A stretch of DNA of 64,000 nt, taken from assembly GCF_022271435.1 (NCBI RefSeq), contig NZ_JAFIQY010000041.1, positions 1 through 64,000 of the forward strand. The letters are read 5' to 3'. Source of the stretch: Streptomyces monomycini (GTDB lineage Bacteria > Actinomycetota > Actinomycetes > Streptomycetales > Streptomycetaceae). The stretch's first letter is position 1. Each line of letters starts with the position of its first letter. Below are positions 50,222 through 59,158 of the stretch, one piece after another. The notes beneath the pieces were generated by a model that searched no databases, was not told the DNA's origin, and was given only the letters and a program-made list of their open reading frames with translations. Both the position numbers and the translations under genes were made by a program.

Positions 50222-51674
50222 CCCCAAGGGTTTCCTGACCACCGGCCGCGAGGTCGCGAAGACCCGCCCCGTCGAGGAGCGCGTCCGGGACTGGAACGAG
50301 GTCTACGTCCCCGGTTCGCTGCTGCCGATCATCAGCAAGCAGGCCGGGCGCTGCATGGACTGCGGCATTCCCTTCTGCCACAACGGCTGTCCGCTCGGAA
50401 ACCTCATCCCCGAGTGGAACGACTACGCCTACCGCGAGGACTGGACGGCCGCCAGCGAGCGGCTGCACGCGACCAACAACTTCCCGGAGTTCACCGGTCG
50501 CCTGTGCCCGGCCCCCTGCGAGTCGGCGTGTGTGCTGGGCATCAACCAGCCGCCGGTGACCATCAAGAACGTCGAGGTCACCATCATCGACAAGGCGTGG
50601 GACAGCGGGGACGTCACCCCGCAGCCGCCGGAGCGGCTGTCCGGCAAGACCGTCGCCGTCATCGGCTCGGGCCCGGCCGGCCTGGCCGCCGCCCAGCAGC
50701 TCACCCGGGCGGGCCACACCGTCGCCGTCTACGAGCGCGCAGACCGTATCGGCGGGCTCCTCCGCTACGGCATCCCCGAGTTCAAGATGGAGAAGCGCCA
50801 CATCAACCGCCGTATCGAACAGATGCGGGCGGAAGGCACCAAGTTCCGTACGGAGGTGGAGATCGGCCGGGACATCGACGCCGCCAAGCTGCGCAAGCGC
50901 TACGACGCCGTCGTGATCGCCGCCGGTGCCACCACCTCCCGCGACCTGAAGGTCCCCGGGCGCGAGCTGAACGGTGTCCACTTCGCGATGGAGTACCTGC
51001 CGCTCGCCAACAAGGTGCAGGAGGGCGACCTGACCGTCTCCCCGATCACTGCCGAGGGCAAGCACGTCGTGGTCATCGGCGGCGGCGACACCGGCGCGGA
51101 CTGCGTCGGCACGGCGCACCGCCAGGGCGCGGCCTCGGTCACCCAGCTGGAGATCATGGGCAAGCCGGGCGACGAGCGGAACCCGGACCAGCCCTGGCCG
51201 ACCTTCCCGATGCTCTACAAGGTCACCTCCGCGCACGAGGAGGGCGGCGAGCGGCTGTACTCCGTCTCCACCACCCACTTCGAGGGCGACGAGGACGGCA
51301 ACGTCCAGTGGCTGCACCTGGCCGAGGTGGAGTTCAAGGACGGCCGTCCCGAGACGAAGCCGGGCACCGAGCGCCGGATCCCCGCGCAGCTGGTCACCCT
51401 GGCCATGGGCTTCACCGGCACCGACCAGGACAACGGCCTCGTCTCACAGTTCGGACTGGAGCTGGACGCACGCGGCAACATCGCCCGCGATGCCGACTTC
51501 GCGACCAACGTCCCTGGCGTGTACGTTGCGGGTGACGCGGGCCGCGGCCAGTCGCTGATCGTGTGGGCCATCGCCGAGGGCCGCTCCGCCGCCCGCGGTG
51601 TGGACCGCTTCCTGGCGGGCGCCAGTGCGCTGCCCGCCCCCGTCAAGCCGACGGACCGCGCACTGACCGTGTAG
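50214..51674 (+). CDS. gltD: Glutamate synthase small subunit
   Basis: GOGAT beta subunit, 486 residues, which brings NADPH electrons to GltB. The N-terminal 4Fe-4S domain has CMDCGIPFCHNGCPLGN and CPAPCESACVLG. The FAD site is VAVIGSGPAGLAAAQQL and the NADPH site is VVVIGGGDTGADCVGTA; the C-terminal FAD loop is GVYVAGDAGRGQSLIVWA. It overlaps gltB by eight bases and is followed by a strong terminator. Confidence 0.97.
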
Positions 51675-51719
51675 CGGCCCCGGCTCACAGATGTCCCGTA
51701 CAACGACGTGCGGAACACC

Positions 51720-51762
51720 CGCGGCGCCTGCCTCCCTCCCCGACCGGAGGGCAGGCGCCGCG
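51720..51762. terminator. gltD terminator
   Basis: Perfect 13-bp stem (CGCGGCGCCTGCC at 51720-51732, complement at 51750-51762), with further pairing in the loop (CTCC with GGAG). It lies between the convergent gltD and serine hydrolase genes. Confidence 0.88.
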
Positions 51763-51765
51763 ATC

Positions 51766-51804
51766 CATACGTGCCGGATTCAGCTCATACGTGCCGGATT
51801 CAGC
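51766..51804. repeat. 19-bp tandem duplication at a gene end
   Basis: CATACGTGCCGGATTCAGC occurs at 51766-51784 and again at 51786-51804. The second copy spans the stop codon of the serine hydrolase gene on the minus strand (51800-51802). Confidence 0.9.
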
Positions 51805-52771
51805 GTCCGGTTTCGGGCACCAGTGAGCCGTCCGACGTGTCGGGGAGAGCCCTGGCGGCACGGGCTTCCCGGACCGGACGCGCCGTCCCGTCGAGGTCCT
51901 GGTGCAGGGTGCGGGCGAGGTCTTCGATCGTTCGGACACCGGCGTCCATGTTCGGGTGGTCCGCGGTCAGGACGACGAGCCCGTAGTCATGTCCTCCACC
52001 GGTGACCGCGCCGACGCTGTGCACCCGCCAGCCGCCGCTGCTCCGTTGCAGCCAGCCGTTCTTGACGTGCACCTTCGCCCCGGCCGGTGCGCCGGCCGGC
52101 ACGCCCCAGCGCTGCTCGGGCACCACCCGGCCCATGAGGTCCAGGGCGTAGGCGCGGGAGGCGCCGCCGAGCACGGAGTTCTCGGAGGTGAGGAGCCGCA
52201 TCAGGGTGAGCTGATCGGCGGCGTTGATCTGGGCCAGGCCCCAGTACCCTTCCGTGTCCGGAACGGTGTTGTGCATTCCGGCGAGCCGCAGGAAGCTGTT
52301 TATCCGCCCGAGGCCGGCCCGCTTCCACAGCGTGGTCGTGGCGTCGTTGTCCGACCGCGTAATCATTTTTTCCGCGAGCTTTTTCTCGTCCGCGGTCAGA
52401 GCGCGCTGTTCATCCTGGGCCTGCCGCAAGAGGGTGCCCAGCACCACGACCTTCACGACACTCGCCGAGTCGTACTGCCGGTCCGCGTCGTACGCGCACC
52501 GGGTGTCGCTCGTGCGGTCGTACAGGGCGAACGAGGTATGGCCGGAAGGGTGTGAACTCAGCACCTGGCCGAGATCCTTCGAGAGCCGGTCGGCGAGCCC
52601 GTTCTTGGCAGACGTGCAGGTCACCTCCGGGGCCCCCGGCTCCGCCGGGGTCGCCGCGGCGGCCGTCGCCGGGGCCGCGGCCGCGAGGAGCGAGGAAAGG
52701 GCGGCGGTGAGCACCGGCACGGCGGCGAAACGCCGCCGGGTGGAATCCAGGGTGCGTATTCGATGGCGCAA
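51800..52771 (-). CDS. Secreted class-A-beta-lactamase-like serine hydrolase
   Basis: This 323-residue protein has a signal peptide (arginine-rich start, hydrophobic stretch LTAALSSLLAAAAPATAAAA). The penicillin-binding/beta-lactamase fold motifs are the nucleophile S104-V-V-K107, S140-D-N142 (ITRSDNDATTTLWK) and a KNGW segment where KTG would be expected. It lacks the usual class A Glu166 context that I could recognise, so hydrolysis of beta-lactams is uncertain. The start is TTG 52771 with AAGGAA upstream. It has its own promoter region (52772-53058), in which nothing specific was identified. Confidence 0.82.
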   Translation of the reverse strand: MRHRIRTLDSTRRRFAAVPVLTAALSSLLAAAAPATAAAATPAEPGAPEVTCTSAKNGLADRLSKDLGQVLSSHPSGHTSFALYDRTSDTRCAYDADRQYDSASVVKVVVLGTLLRQAQDEQRALTADEKKLAEKMITRSDNDATTTLWKRAGLGRINSFLRLAGMHNTVPDTEGYWGLAQINAADQLTLMRLLTSENSVLGGASRAYALDLMGRVVPEQRWGVPAGAPAGAKVHVKNGWLQRSSGGWRVHSVGAVTGGGHDYGLVVLTADHPNMDAGVRTIEDLARTLHQDLDGTARPVREARAARALPDTSDGSLVPETGR

Positions 52772-53058
52772 AGTGTTCCTTCGTCTTTCTGCTCGTGTTC
52801 ACCGACAGGGCGTGGAAAGGAGGCATGGCGGCAGGGTGCTGCCAGTCGTTGCGCGGGGAATTCAGTCGTTGACCGGGCGTAGGGTCCGGTTGCGCACCGA
52901 CCCGTCGGATCAGTGCAATTCACGCCGCAGGAGCATCCAGCACGAACGTTTCTGTGTCAATGGTGAAAATAACGCCACAGGGGTCGCGTACCGGCCGCCG
53001 GGGGAGACGTGCGGCTGCCCGCGTGGAGGGCGGGCAGGGGCCGGGGCCGGGGTGGGCG

Positions 53059-53598
53059 CTATTCCCCGACCTGTGTGATCCGGTCGTCGCCCAGGCGCGT
53101 CTGGACGTCCTGGAGCAGCAACTTCAGCAGGTCGGCCAGCTGCTCCTGCTGGTCCGGCTTCAGGCCGCTGACCAGCTCCGTCTCACGGTGCAGCACCCGG
53201 TCCACGGTCTCTTCCACGAGAGTGTGTCCGGCCGGGGTCAGCTCGACCCACACCGTGCGGGGGCGGCCCTCGCCCGGGCGGCGGACGACCAGGCCCTCGC
53301 GCTCGGCGCGGGCCACGCGCTGGGAGATCGCGCCGGCCGTCACCATGGAGCGGGCCGCGAGTTCGCGGGTGCTGAGGGTGTACGGGGTGCCGGCGCGGCG
53401 CAGCACGCTCAGCAGGTCGAGGGTGGCGGTGTCCACGCCGGCGCGGGCCAGTACCCGGCGCCGGTCGTCGCCCAGCAGCTTGGCCAGCTGCCACAGGGGC
53501 GTGACGATCCCGATGGACGAGACGGGCATGCCGGGGCGCTCGCGTTCCCAGGCGTCGGCGATCTCCTGGACGGGATACGGGGCGTCCGCGCTTGCCAT
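53059..53598 (-). CDS. MarR-family regulator
   Basis: This 179-residue winged-helix repressor has LDLLSVLRRAGTPYTLSTRELAARSMVTAGAISQRVARAE covering the recognition helix and EGLVVRRPGEGRPRTVWVELT as the wing. It is divergent from a short-chain dehydrogenase gene, with a large palindrome between the two starts, so it almost certainly controls both. ATG 53598 has AGGAGGG upstream. Confidence 0.93.
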   Translation of the reverse strand: MASADAPYPVQEIADAWERERPGMPVSSIGIVTPLWQLAKLLGDDRRRVLARAGVDTATLDLLSVLRRAGTPYTLSTRELAARSMVTAGAISQRVARAEREGLVVRRPGEGRPRTVWVELTPAGHTLVEETVDRVLHRETELVSGLKPDQQEQLADLLKLLLQDVQTRLGDDRITQVGE

Positions 53599-53619
53599 GG
53601 GCCCTCCTGCGAGTGTTAT

Positions 53620-53657
53620 GTTCAGACCTAAATTCAGGCCTAAATTTAGGTCTGAAC
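53620..53657. promoter_or_regulatory. MarR operator between marR and SDR genes
   Basis: Perfect 14-bp inverted repeat: GTTCAGACCTAAAT at 53620-53633 and its complement at 53644-53657. The 10-base spacer contains a third related half-site (CAGGCCTAAAT runs 53635-53645). It lies 22 bases from each gene start (53598 and 53680), so a bound repressor would cover both promoters. Confidence 0.88.
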
Positions 53658-53679
53658 GTATGACGTCGGGAGCTACCTT

Positions 53680-54405
53680 ATGTCACGCACCATCCTGGTC
53701 ACCGGCGGCGCCACCGGCATCGGCCTGGCCGTCGCCCGCCACTTCGCCGCCCAGGGCGACGCGGTCACCGTCACCGGCCGCCGTCCCGCGCCCCTGGAGA
53801 AGGCCGCCGAGGAGACCGGCGCCCGCGCGGTCGTCTGCGACCACACCGATCCCGCCGCGCTGGCCCGCCTCCTGGACGAGCTGCCCGAGCGGATCGACGT
53901 CCTGGTCAACAACGCCGGCGGCAACACCGACTTCGACGACGCGCCGGGCGACGACCTGGCCTCGTACGCACGGGCCTTCCGCGCCAACCTCGACGCGAAC
54001 CTGCTCACCGCGGCCCTCACCACCAAGGCCGTGGAGGGCCGGCTCGCCGAGGGTGGCGCCGTCGTGCACATCGGCTCGATCGCCGCCGACCAGGGCTCGG
54101 GCTCCGGCGCGTACGGAGCGGCCAAGGCCGGACTCACCACCTGGAACCTCGACCTGGCGAAGGAGCTCGGCCCGCGCGGCATCACCGCCAACGTCGTCTC
54201 GCCCGGCTACATCGAGGACACCGAGTTCTTCCGGGACCGGCTCGCCGACGAGCGGCGTACCTGGCTGGTGGACGCCACCGCCACGGGGCGGGCCGGGCGG
54301 CCGGGGGACGTCGCGGCGGCGGTCGCGTTCCTGGCGTCCGAGGGGGCGCGGCACATCACGGGGCAGGTACTCAACGTCAACGGGGGCGCGTACAGGACGC
54401 GGTGA
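53680..54405 (+). CDS. Short-chain dehydrogenase/reductase
   Basis: This 241-residue Rossmann oxidoreductase has the cofactor motif TGGATGIG (8-15), the NNAGG motif, the catalytic region HIGSIAADQGSGSGAYGAAKAG with the Ser and Tyr-x3-Lys, and a C-terminal VLNVNGGAY. The basic residues after the first strand (GRRP) favour NADP(H). The substrate is unknown; divergent MarR control suggests induction by a toxic small molecule. Confidence 0.92.
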   Translation: MSRTILVTGGATGIGLAVARHFAAQGDAVTVTGRRPAPLEKAAEETGARAVVCDHTDPAALARLLDELPERIDVLVNNAGGNTDFDDAPGDDLASYARAFRANLDANLLTAALTTKAVEGRLAEGGAVVHIGSIAADQGSGSGAYGAAKAGLTTWNLDLAKELGPRGITANVVSPGYIEDTEFFRDRLADERRTWLVDATATGRAGRPGDVAAAVAFLASEGARHITGQVLNVNGGAYRTR

Positions 54406-54415
54406 GGGGCGGTCG

Positions 54416-54526
54416 CGGGGGCTGCCGGGGCGGACGGGGCGAGGGGGAGAGGCCGGGGGAGAAGGGGAGAAGGCCTCTCCGGGAGAGGCCGAGGGGAGAG
54501 GGCGAGAGGGCAAGGAGGGGGCGGCC
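54416..54526. other. Purine-rich tract with hairpin
   Basis: Over about 110 bases the plus strand is almost only G and A (AGGGGAGAGG-type sequence), broken by a self-complementary GGCCTCTCC/GGAGAGGCC (54472-54490). It lies between the convergent SDR and PPOX genes and may serve as a terminator. Confidence 0.5.
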
Positions 54527-54534
54527 CGTGGGGG

Positions 54535-55131
54535 CTAGTCCGACTCCTCGGGACGGCCCTCCCCGGGTCGGTCTCCCTCGGGCCGACTCTCCCCGGGTCG
54601 GTCTCCCTCGGGCCGGCTCTCCCCGGCTCGGTCTCCCTCGGGCCGGCCCTCCCCGGTCCGGTCCTCCTCTTCGGCGAGCCGGGGCGGGAAGCCGCCCGTG
54701 GCGATCGGCCCCCACCGCAGTGGCGTCACCCGGATCAGCGACTTGCCCTGCGTGATCATCGCGGCGCGGTACTCGTGCCAGTCCGGGTGCTCGCCCGCGA
54801 CGTTGCGGTAGTACTCGACCAGCGGCTCGACCGAGTCCGGCGCGTCCAGGACCTCCGCCTCGCCGTCGACCTGCACCCAGGGACCGTTCCACTCGTCGGA
54901 CAGCACGAGCACGCTCACCGACGGCGCCCGGCGGGCGTTGCGGACCTTGGCGCGCTCCGGGTACGTCGCCATCACCAGCCGCCCGGAGTCGTCGACGCCG
55001 CAGGTCAGCGGCGATGCCTGGGGCGTGCCGTCGGAGCGCCGGGTGAGCAGGACCGCCCGGTGCCGGGGACGTACGAACTCCAGCAGGCCGTCGAGGTCCA
55101 CGCGGGTGTTGGTGGCGATGGAAGGGCTCAT
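54535..55131 (-). CDS. PPOX-class (F420/FMN split-barrel) protein
   Basis: This 198-residue protein has a split-barrel flavin/deazaflavin-binding domain: RAVLLTRRSDGTPQASPLTCGVDDSGRLVMAT then VLVLSDEWNGPWVQVDGEAEV. It is of the TIGR03618/F420-dependent type common in actinobacteria. After the domain, from about residue 155, comes a charged tail of repeated RPEGDRxGE units encoded by a 30-bp tandem repeat. The start ATG is at 55131. The substrate is unknown. Confidence 0.85.
   Translation of the reverse strand: MSPSIATNTRVDLDGLLEFVRPRHRAVLLTRRSDGTPQASPLTCGVDDSGRLVMATYPERAKVRNARRAPSVSVLVLSDEWNGPWVQVDGEAEVLDAPDSVEPLVEYYRNVAGEHPDWHEYRAAMITQGKSLIRVTPLRWGPIATGGFPPRLAEEEDRTGEGRPEGDRAGESRPEGDRPGESRPEGDRPGEGRPEESD
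54555..54668 (-). repeat. 30-bp in-frame tandem repeat
   Basis: About four units with exact 30-base period (cores starting CCCCGGGTCGG at 54561 and 54591, with variants at 54621 and 54651) encode ten-residue repeats at the C-terminus of the PPOX protein. Confidence 0.88.
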
Positions 55132-55211
55132 ACCGGCGAGCCTAGGCCGTGGAGTGCGCTCGAAGGGGGCGACGTCCCGGGGAGCGGCGCGGTCCGTCGT
55201 GTCCGCGCTAT

Positions 55212-55224
55212 TGACTAAAAGTCA
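55212..55224. promoter_or_regulatory. TetR-type operator
   Basis: TGACT-AAA-AGTCA, a perfect 5-bp inverted repeat with a three-base spacer, in the sequence context TATTGACTAAAAGTCAG. This is the spacing and core seen at many actinobacterial TetR-family operators. It lies 53 bases before the GTG of the small gene that follows; no TetR gene is nearby. Confidence 0.5.
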
Positions 55225-55276
55225 GCCGGGAACGACGCTGCTGGGCAGCCGTCGTAGCCGCACCCCGGGAGGACTG

Positions 55277-55537
55277 GTGGGTACAGGTTCGAGCACCGAC
55301 GCACGGACCGGCGCGGGCGGGGACAGTGACGCGTTCCGGGCCCTGGCCGAAGCACTCGGCGCCCCGGCGCCGCCCGGCCTCGCTGCTGTTGCACCCGAAG
55401 ACCTCGGCGTGCTGACGCGCGCGTTGCGCGCCCGTAAGGAGAGCCGCGCGGCCGGCCTCAACGACGCGGCCGAAGAGGCCCTGAAGCTGGTGCCCGCCCT
55501 CGCCCGCGGCCCCGTGCGCCGCATCCTGTTCCGCTGA
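55277..55537 (+). CDS. Small hypothetical protein
   Basis: An 86-residue helical protein (DAFRALAEALGAPAPPGLAAVA, then LTRALRARKESRAAGLNDAAEEALKLV) with a basic C-terminus, PVRRILFR. It has no recognised domain. GTG 55277 follows GGGAGG at 55267-55272. The next gene begins 25 bases after its stop, so the two form a likely operon behind the TetR-type operator. Confidence 0.65.
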   Translation: MGTGSSTDARTGAGGDSDAFRALAEALGAPAPPGLAAVAPEDLGVLTRALRARKESRAAGLNDAAEEALKLVPALARGPVRRILFR

Positions 55538-55562
55538 CCCAGCCGACCGGACGGTGGTCCCC

Positions 55563-56657
55563 ATGGACACGCTCAGCAATCGCGCCGAGGCACAGAAGAT
55601 CGCCCAGCTGCTCGATGTCCTGCCGGAACAGCTGGAGTTCCTGCACGGCCTGCCTGCCGAGGACGTACGGCAGCTCCGCGCCCGTACCGTCGACACGCTC
55701 TTCGACGACGTACCGGACATGCTCGACCGGATCGCCGCCGCCACCAAGCTCGTACCGGCCGGTGTCGCCGCCGCGATCTCGCAGAAGGCGCTCGGGCCGC
55801 GGCTGGCCGCCTCCGTGGCCGGGCGGCTGGACCCCGGCCGCGCCGCCGACATCATCGAGAAGCTGCCGGTCGCCTTCACCGCCGAGTCCTGCGGCCATCT
55901 GGACCCCCGCCGGATCGCCGGGATCGTCGACCGGCTGGACGAGGACCTCGTGGTCCGTATCGCCGTCGCCCTCGCCGAACGCGGCGACCACCTGACGATG
56001 GGACGCTTCGTCGGCCACCTGCGCGACCGGGCCCTGGAGCGGATCCTCCAGCTCATCGACGACGAGGTGGTGCTGCGCGTCGGGTTCTTCATCGACCTGC
56101 CGGAACGCCTGGACGCCATCCTGGAACTGATGGGGGAGGAGCGGCTGGCCTCGGTGGTGGCCGCGGCCGGCAACGGGCTGTGGCCCGAGGCGCTGGCCGT
56201 GGCCGGGCTGGCCGGTCCGGAGCGGCGCGCGCGGGTGGCCGCCCTCGCCGCCCGCCAGGACCCCGTACGGCTGGACGGGCTCGTCCGTACCGCGCACGAG
56301 CAGGGGCTGTGGGAGTCGCTGCTGCCGCTGGTGGCCCTGCTGTCCGAGGAGGACCGGCGGGCGGTCGCCGCCCTGCCGTCGCTGCGCGACGCCCAGGTGC
56401 TCGGCGCGGTCGTCCGGGCGGTCGTCGCGACCGGCCTGTGGGCGGAGTTCCTGCCGCTGGTCGCGGAGTTGCCGCCGGAGTCGCGCAAGGCGGTGGCGGA
56501 CACGGCGGGGGCACTGCCGGACGCGGAGCTGGACGCGATGGTGCTGGAGGTCGGGAAGCAGGACCTGTGGGACGCGGTGCTGCCCCTGGTGGAGATCATG
56601 GACGAGCCGGCCAAGGAGCGGGTCTTCGCGCTGCCGGCCTTTCGGGAGCAGGGGTAG
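55563..56657 (+). CDS. Alpha-helical repeat protein (MgtE N-domain-like)
   Basis: This 364-residue soluble protein is built of repeating helical pairs with conserved LP/LD turns (LDPGRAADIIEKLPVAF, LDPRRIAGIVDRLDEDL, IDLPERLDAILELMGEERL). These resemble the superhelical N-terminal domain of MgtE, but no membrane or CBS domain is present, so it is not a transporter. The function is unknown. ATG 55563 is preceded by GGACGG; the gene probably forms an operon with the 86-residue protein. Confidence 0.65.
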   Translation: MDTLSNRAEAQKIAQLLDVLPEQLEFLHGLPAEDVRQLRARTVDTLFDDVPDMLDRIAAATKLVPAGVAAAISQKALGPRLAASVAGRLDPGRAADIIEKLPVAFTAESCGHLDPRRIAGIVDRLDEDLVVRIAVALAERGDHLTMGRFVGHLRDRALERILQLIDDEVVLRVGFFIDLPERLDAILELMGEERLASVVAAAGNGLWPEALAVAGLAGPERRARVAALAARQDPVRLDGLVRTAHEQGLWESLLPLVALLSEEDRRAVAALPSLRDAQVLGAVVRAVVATGLWAEFLPLVAELPPESRKAVADTAGALPDAELDAMVLEVGKQDLWDAVLPLVEIMDEPAKERVFALPAFREQG

Positions 56658-56750
56658 CTCTGTGGGCGGCGGCGGGGTTCGCCGTCCGCTCAATCCGCCC
56701 AGGGCGCAAAGCGGGTGGCTGGGTGAAGACCGCCCGCTAGCGTCCGGACC

Positions 56751-57506
56751 ATGACTGCTTCTCCCGATGCCGGTCGTGTTTCTGCCGGCCCTGTCCCGAT
56801 CGTCCCCGACGTCTGGCAACTGCCGTTCCCGGTGGGCCATGTCCACCTCGTGCGGCTGTCCGACGGCGGTTTCGCGGCCGTCGACACCGGCGTTCCGGGC
56901 TCGGCTCCCGTGGTCCTGGAGGCGGTGACCCGTCTCGCCGGAACGCCGGACGCGCTGCGGCAGATCGTGCTGACCCATTCCCACATCGACCACATGGGGT
57001 CGGCCGCCGACCTGGTGGCCGCCACCGGCGCCCGCGTCCTGGCGGGCGCGGCGGACGTCCCGGCCGTCTCCGGCAGCGCGCCCGAGCCGCCGGCGACGCT
57101 CACCGCCACCGAGGTGCCGCTGCTCGAACGGGTTCTGGCCGGCATGGCGGAGGCGGGCACGCCGCCGCTGAAGCATGTACAGGTGGACGTCGAACTGCAC
57201 GACGGCGACATCCTCGACGGCTGGCCCGAGCCCGCCCACGTGCTCCACGTCCCGGGCCACACGCCGGGCAGTACGGCGCTGCACCTGCCTGCCGCCGGTG
57301 TGCTGTTCACCGGCGACCTCATGGGAACGGGACCGGACGGCCGGGTCGTCCTCGGCCCGTTCAACGTCGACCGGGCGGCGGCCGTCGCATCCTTCCGGCG
57401 GCTGGCCGCGCTGCCCGGCGTGGACACGCTGTGCGTGCCGCACGGCGTTCCGGTCCGTACGGGGGCGGCACGTGCCCTGGCCGCGGCCACGCCCGAGACC
57501 GACTAG
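56751..57506 (+). CDS. Metallo-beta-lactamase-fold hydrolase
   Basis: This 251-residue protein has the metal-binding motif LTHSHIDHMGSAADL (HxHxDH), a third histidine in VPGHTPGSTAL, the aspartate in LFTGDLMG, and a final CVPHGVPV. It is of the glyoxalase II/quorum-quenching-like group; the substrate is not predictable. TAGCGT (56738-56743) lies seven bases before ATG 56751, a leaderless layout. Confidence 0.92.
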   Translation: MTASPDAGRVSAGPVPIVPDVWQLPFPVGHVHLVRLSDGGFAAVDTGVPGSAPVVLEAVTRLAGTPDALRQIVLTHSHIDHMGSAADLVAATGARVLAGAADVPAVSGSAPEPPATLTATEVPLLERVLAGMAEAGTPPLKHVQVDVELHDGDILDGWPEPAHVLHVPGHTPGSTALHLPAAGVLFTGDLMGTGPDGRVVLGPFNVDRAAAVASFRRLAALPGVDTLCVPHGVPVRTGAARALAAATPETD

Positions 57507-57563
57507 CTGTGAGCCGGACGGCACAAGGGGGAGATCACGGGCCTCACGGGCGCGGAACGCCGG

Positions 57564-58094
57564 TCAGCGGGCCGCGTAGGCGACCGTCCTGAACGGCCAG
57601 TCCGCGGCCAGCCAGTCCCGTACCGCTTCGTACAGGGGCCGGTCCAGGTCGGCGCGGTCGGCCCGTACCCAGGAGCGGACCGTCGCGTCCGGGGCCGGAC
57701 CCGGACCCGGGGCTCGGTCCGGAGCCCCGGGCGCCGTCTCGCCTGGTTCCGTACTGGTAGCTCCGTGTTCGTCCCGTACGGGATAGATGTACACGCACCC
57801 GATCACCTCACCGTCCGGTATCCCGATGACGGAGTACGTGAAACCCGTGCGCCGCTCGAAGTCCCGGGCGTGCCGCCGCAGGTCGCCGAGGTTCTCCTCG
57901 GGTGTCATCCCGGCCTCGGGCGGCCAGCCGCGGCCGGTGTACCCGGGAGTCGCCCTGATGTGCGTGATGCTGGTGGTCCAGGCGGCGTGGTCGGCGGTGT
58001 TGTGGTCCGGGGCGAGCGGTTCCAGCCGGAAGCGGTCGGTGGTCAGTCCGCGGGGGACGACGAAGTCGGCAGGCACGAAAGGCGGATGGCTCAT
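57564..58094 (-). CDS. GNAT-like acetyltransferase
   Basis: This 176-residue protein starts with LTTDRFRLEPLAPDHNTADHAAWT and has FTYSVIGIPDGEVIGCVYIYPV, the strand pair that carries the acetyl-CoA region in GNAT proteins. A proline/glycine-rich insert (about 115-138) interrupts the domain before the final helix. The classical Q/RxxGxG/A loop is not obvious, so this may be a degenerate GNAT. Start ATG 58094. Confidence 0.7.
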   Translation of the reverse strand: MSHPPFVPADFVVPRGLTTDRFRLEPLAPDHNTADHAAWTTSITHIRATPGYTGRGWPPEAGMTPEENLGDLRRHARDFERRTGFTYSVIGIPDGEVIGCVYIYPVRDEHGATSTEPGETAPGAPDRAPGPGPAPDATVRSWVRADRADLDRPLYEAVRDWLAADWPFRTVAYAAR

Positions 58095-58159
58095 GAGGTG
58101 AGAATAGGGTCCGGCGCGTCGCCCGACCGTGGCGCGGAACGGAACGGAAAGGCTTCTCC

Positions 58160-58855
58160 ATGCAGCTGCACACCCAGGAGTGGGGTACCGGCGACCGGGT
58201 CGCGGTGCTGGTCCACGGCATCATGTCGGACCACCGGACCTGGCGCCGGGTGGGGCCCGCGCTGGCCGGGCGCGGCTACCGCGTCATCGCCGTCGACCTG
58301 CGCGGCCACGGCGCCAGCCCGCGTGGCCCGTACAGCGACGAGCTGTTCGCCGACGACCTGGTGGAGACCCTGCCAGCGGGCGTGGAGGTGGCCCTCGGGC
58401 ACTCGCTCGGCGCGATGGCGCTGTCACTGGCGGCCGAGCGGCTGCGCCCGCGGCGCGCCGTCTACTCGGACCCGGCCTGGACCCTGGGCAACACCGAGCG
58501 TCCGATGGACCCCGCACTGTTTGTCGAGTTCAAGCGCGCCACCCGTCAGATGATCCGGGGCTTCAATCCGCGCTGGGAGGAGGCCGACGTGGAGATCGAG
58601 ATGGCGACGATCGAGGCGTGGGACTCGGACACGGCGCTGGCTCTGTCCGGCGGTGACCTCAAGGAGCGCATACCGGAGCGGCCGGTGGTGCCGTCCCTGG
58701 TGCAGGTGGCCGGGGAGGGATTCCTGTTCACGGAGGCGGACAAGGAGCGGGTGGCGGAGCGCGGCTTCGAGGTCCGTACGGTCGAGGGCGCCGGGCACAC
58801 CATCCACCGGGACGACTTCGACGGCTTCATGAAATCGCTGGAAGGCTGGATCTGA
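58160..58855 (+). CDS. Alpha/beta hydrolase
   Basis: This 231-residue alpha/beta-fold hydrolase has the oxyanion segment VLVHGIMSDHRTW, the nucleophile elbow GHSLGAM and the catalytic histidine in GAGHTIHRDD near the C-terminus. The substrate is unknown. GGAAAGG upstream of ATG 58160 serves as ribosome binding site. It is divergent from the acetyltransferase gene. Confidence 0.9.
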   Translation: MQLHTQEWGTGDRVAVLVHGIMSDHRTWRRVGPALAGRGYRVIAVDLRGHGASPRGPYSDELFADDLVETLPAGVEVALGHSLGAMALSLAAERLRPRRAVYSDPAWTLGNTERPMDPALFVEFKRATRQMIRGFNPRWEEADVEIEMATIEAWDSDTALALSGGDLKERIPERPVVPSLVQVAGEGFLFTEADKERVAERGFEVRTVEGAGHTIHRDDFDGFMKSLEGWI

Positions 58856-58891
58856 CCGGAGGCCGGATCCGACCGGAGGCTGGAACTGACC
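58841..58891. repeat. 17-bp tandem repeat, three copies
   Basis: Units at 58841, 58858 and 58875 read like GGAGGCTGGAACTGACC. The first copy contains the last codons and the TGA of the hydrolase gene, so the array grew out of coding sequence. Confidence 0.85.
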
Positions 58892-59158
58892 GAGCGGCAC
58901 CCGGGCCTGCCGCGACGCCATCCGCATCCGACCCGGCGGCATCCGACCGGCAGAACGCGGCTGCCGGTTTTGGCACCTGATGTTCAATCTTGTACCACCA
59001 AGGGGGTGGCCGGAAGCGGCGGCGGGCGCCGGTCGCCGCCCGGGGCGCTTTGCCGCGGTCCGCGACGGCTGATTAGGGTGTGGTCCGTGGTAGTAGCAAC
59101 CACCCGCCCCGGTCGGCCCGCGGACCGGCGACCCGAAATCCCCTGAGGCAGCACAGCG
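58892..59158. other. Upstream region of the ECF sigma operon
   Basis: Contains a short A/T-rich patch (TTCAATCTTGTACC near 58983) and a small hairpin (GTGGT and ACCAC around 59087-59103). No gene was found. It should carry the promoter of the sigma factor operon, but no -35/-10 pair stands out. Confidence 0.4.

Noticed and set aside
51800..52771. Calling the serine hydrolase a resistance beta-lactamase
   Set aside because: The SxxK and SDN motifs are present but the KTG position reads KNG and no clear Glu166 motif was found, so only the fold can be claimed.
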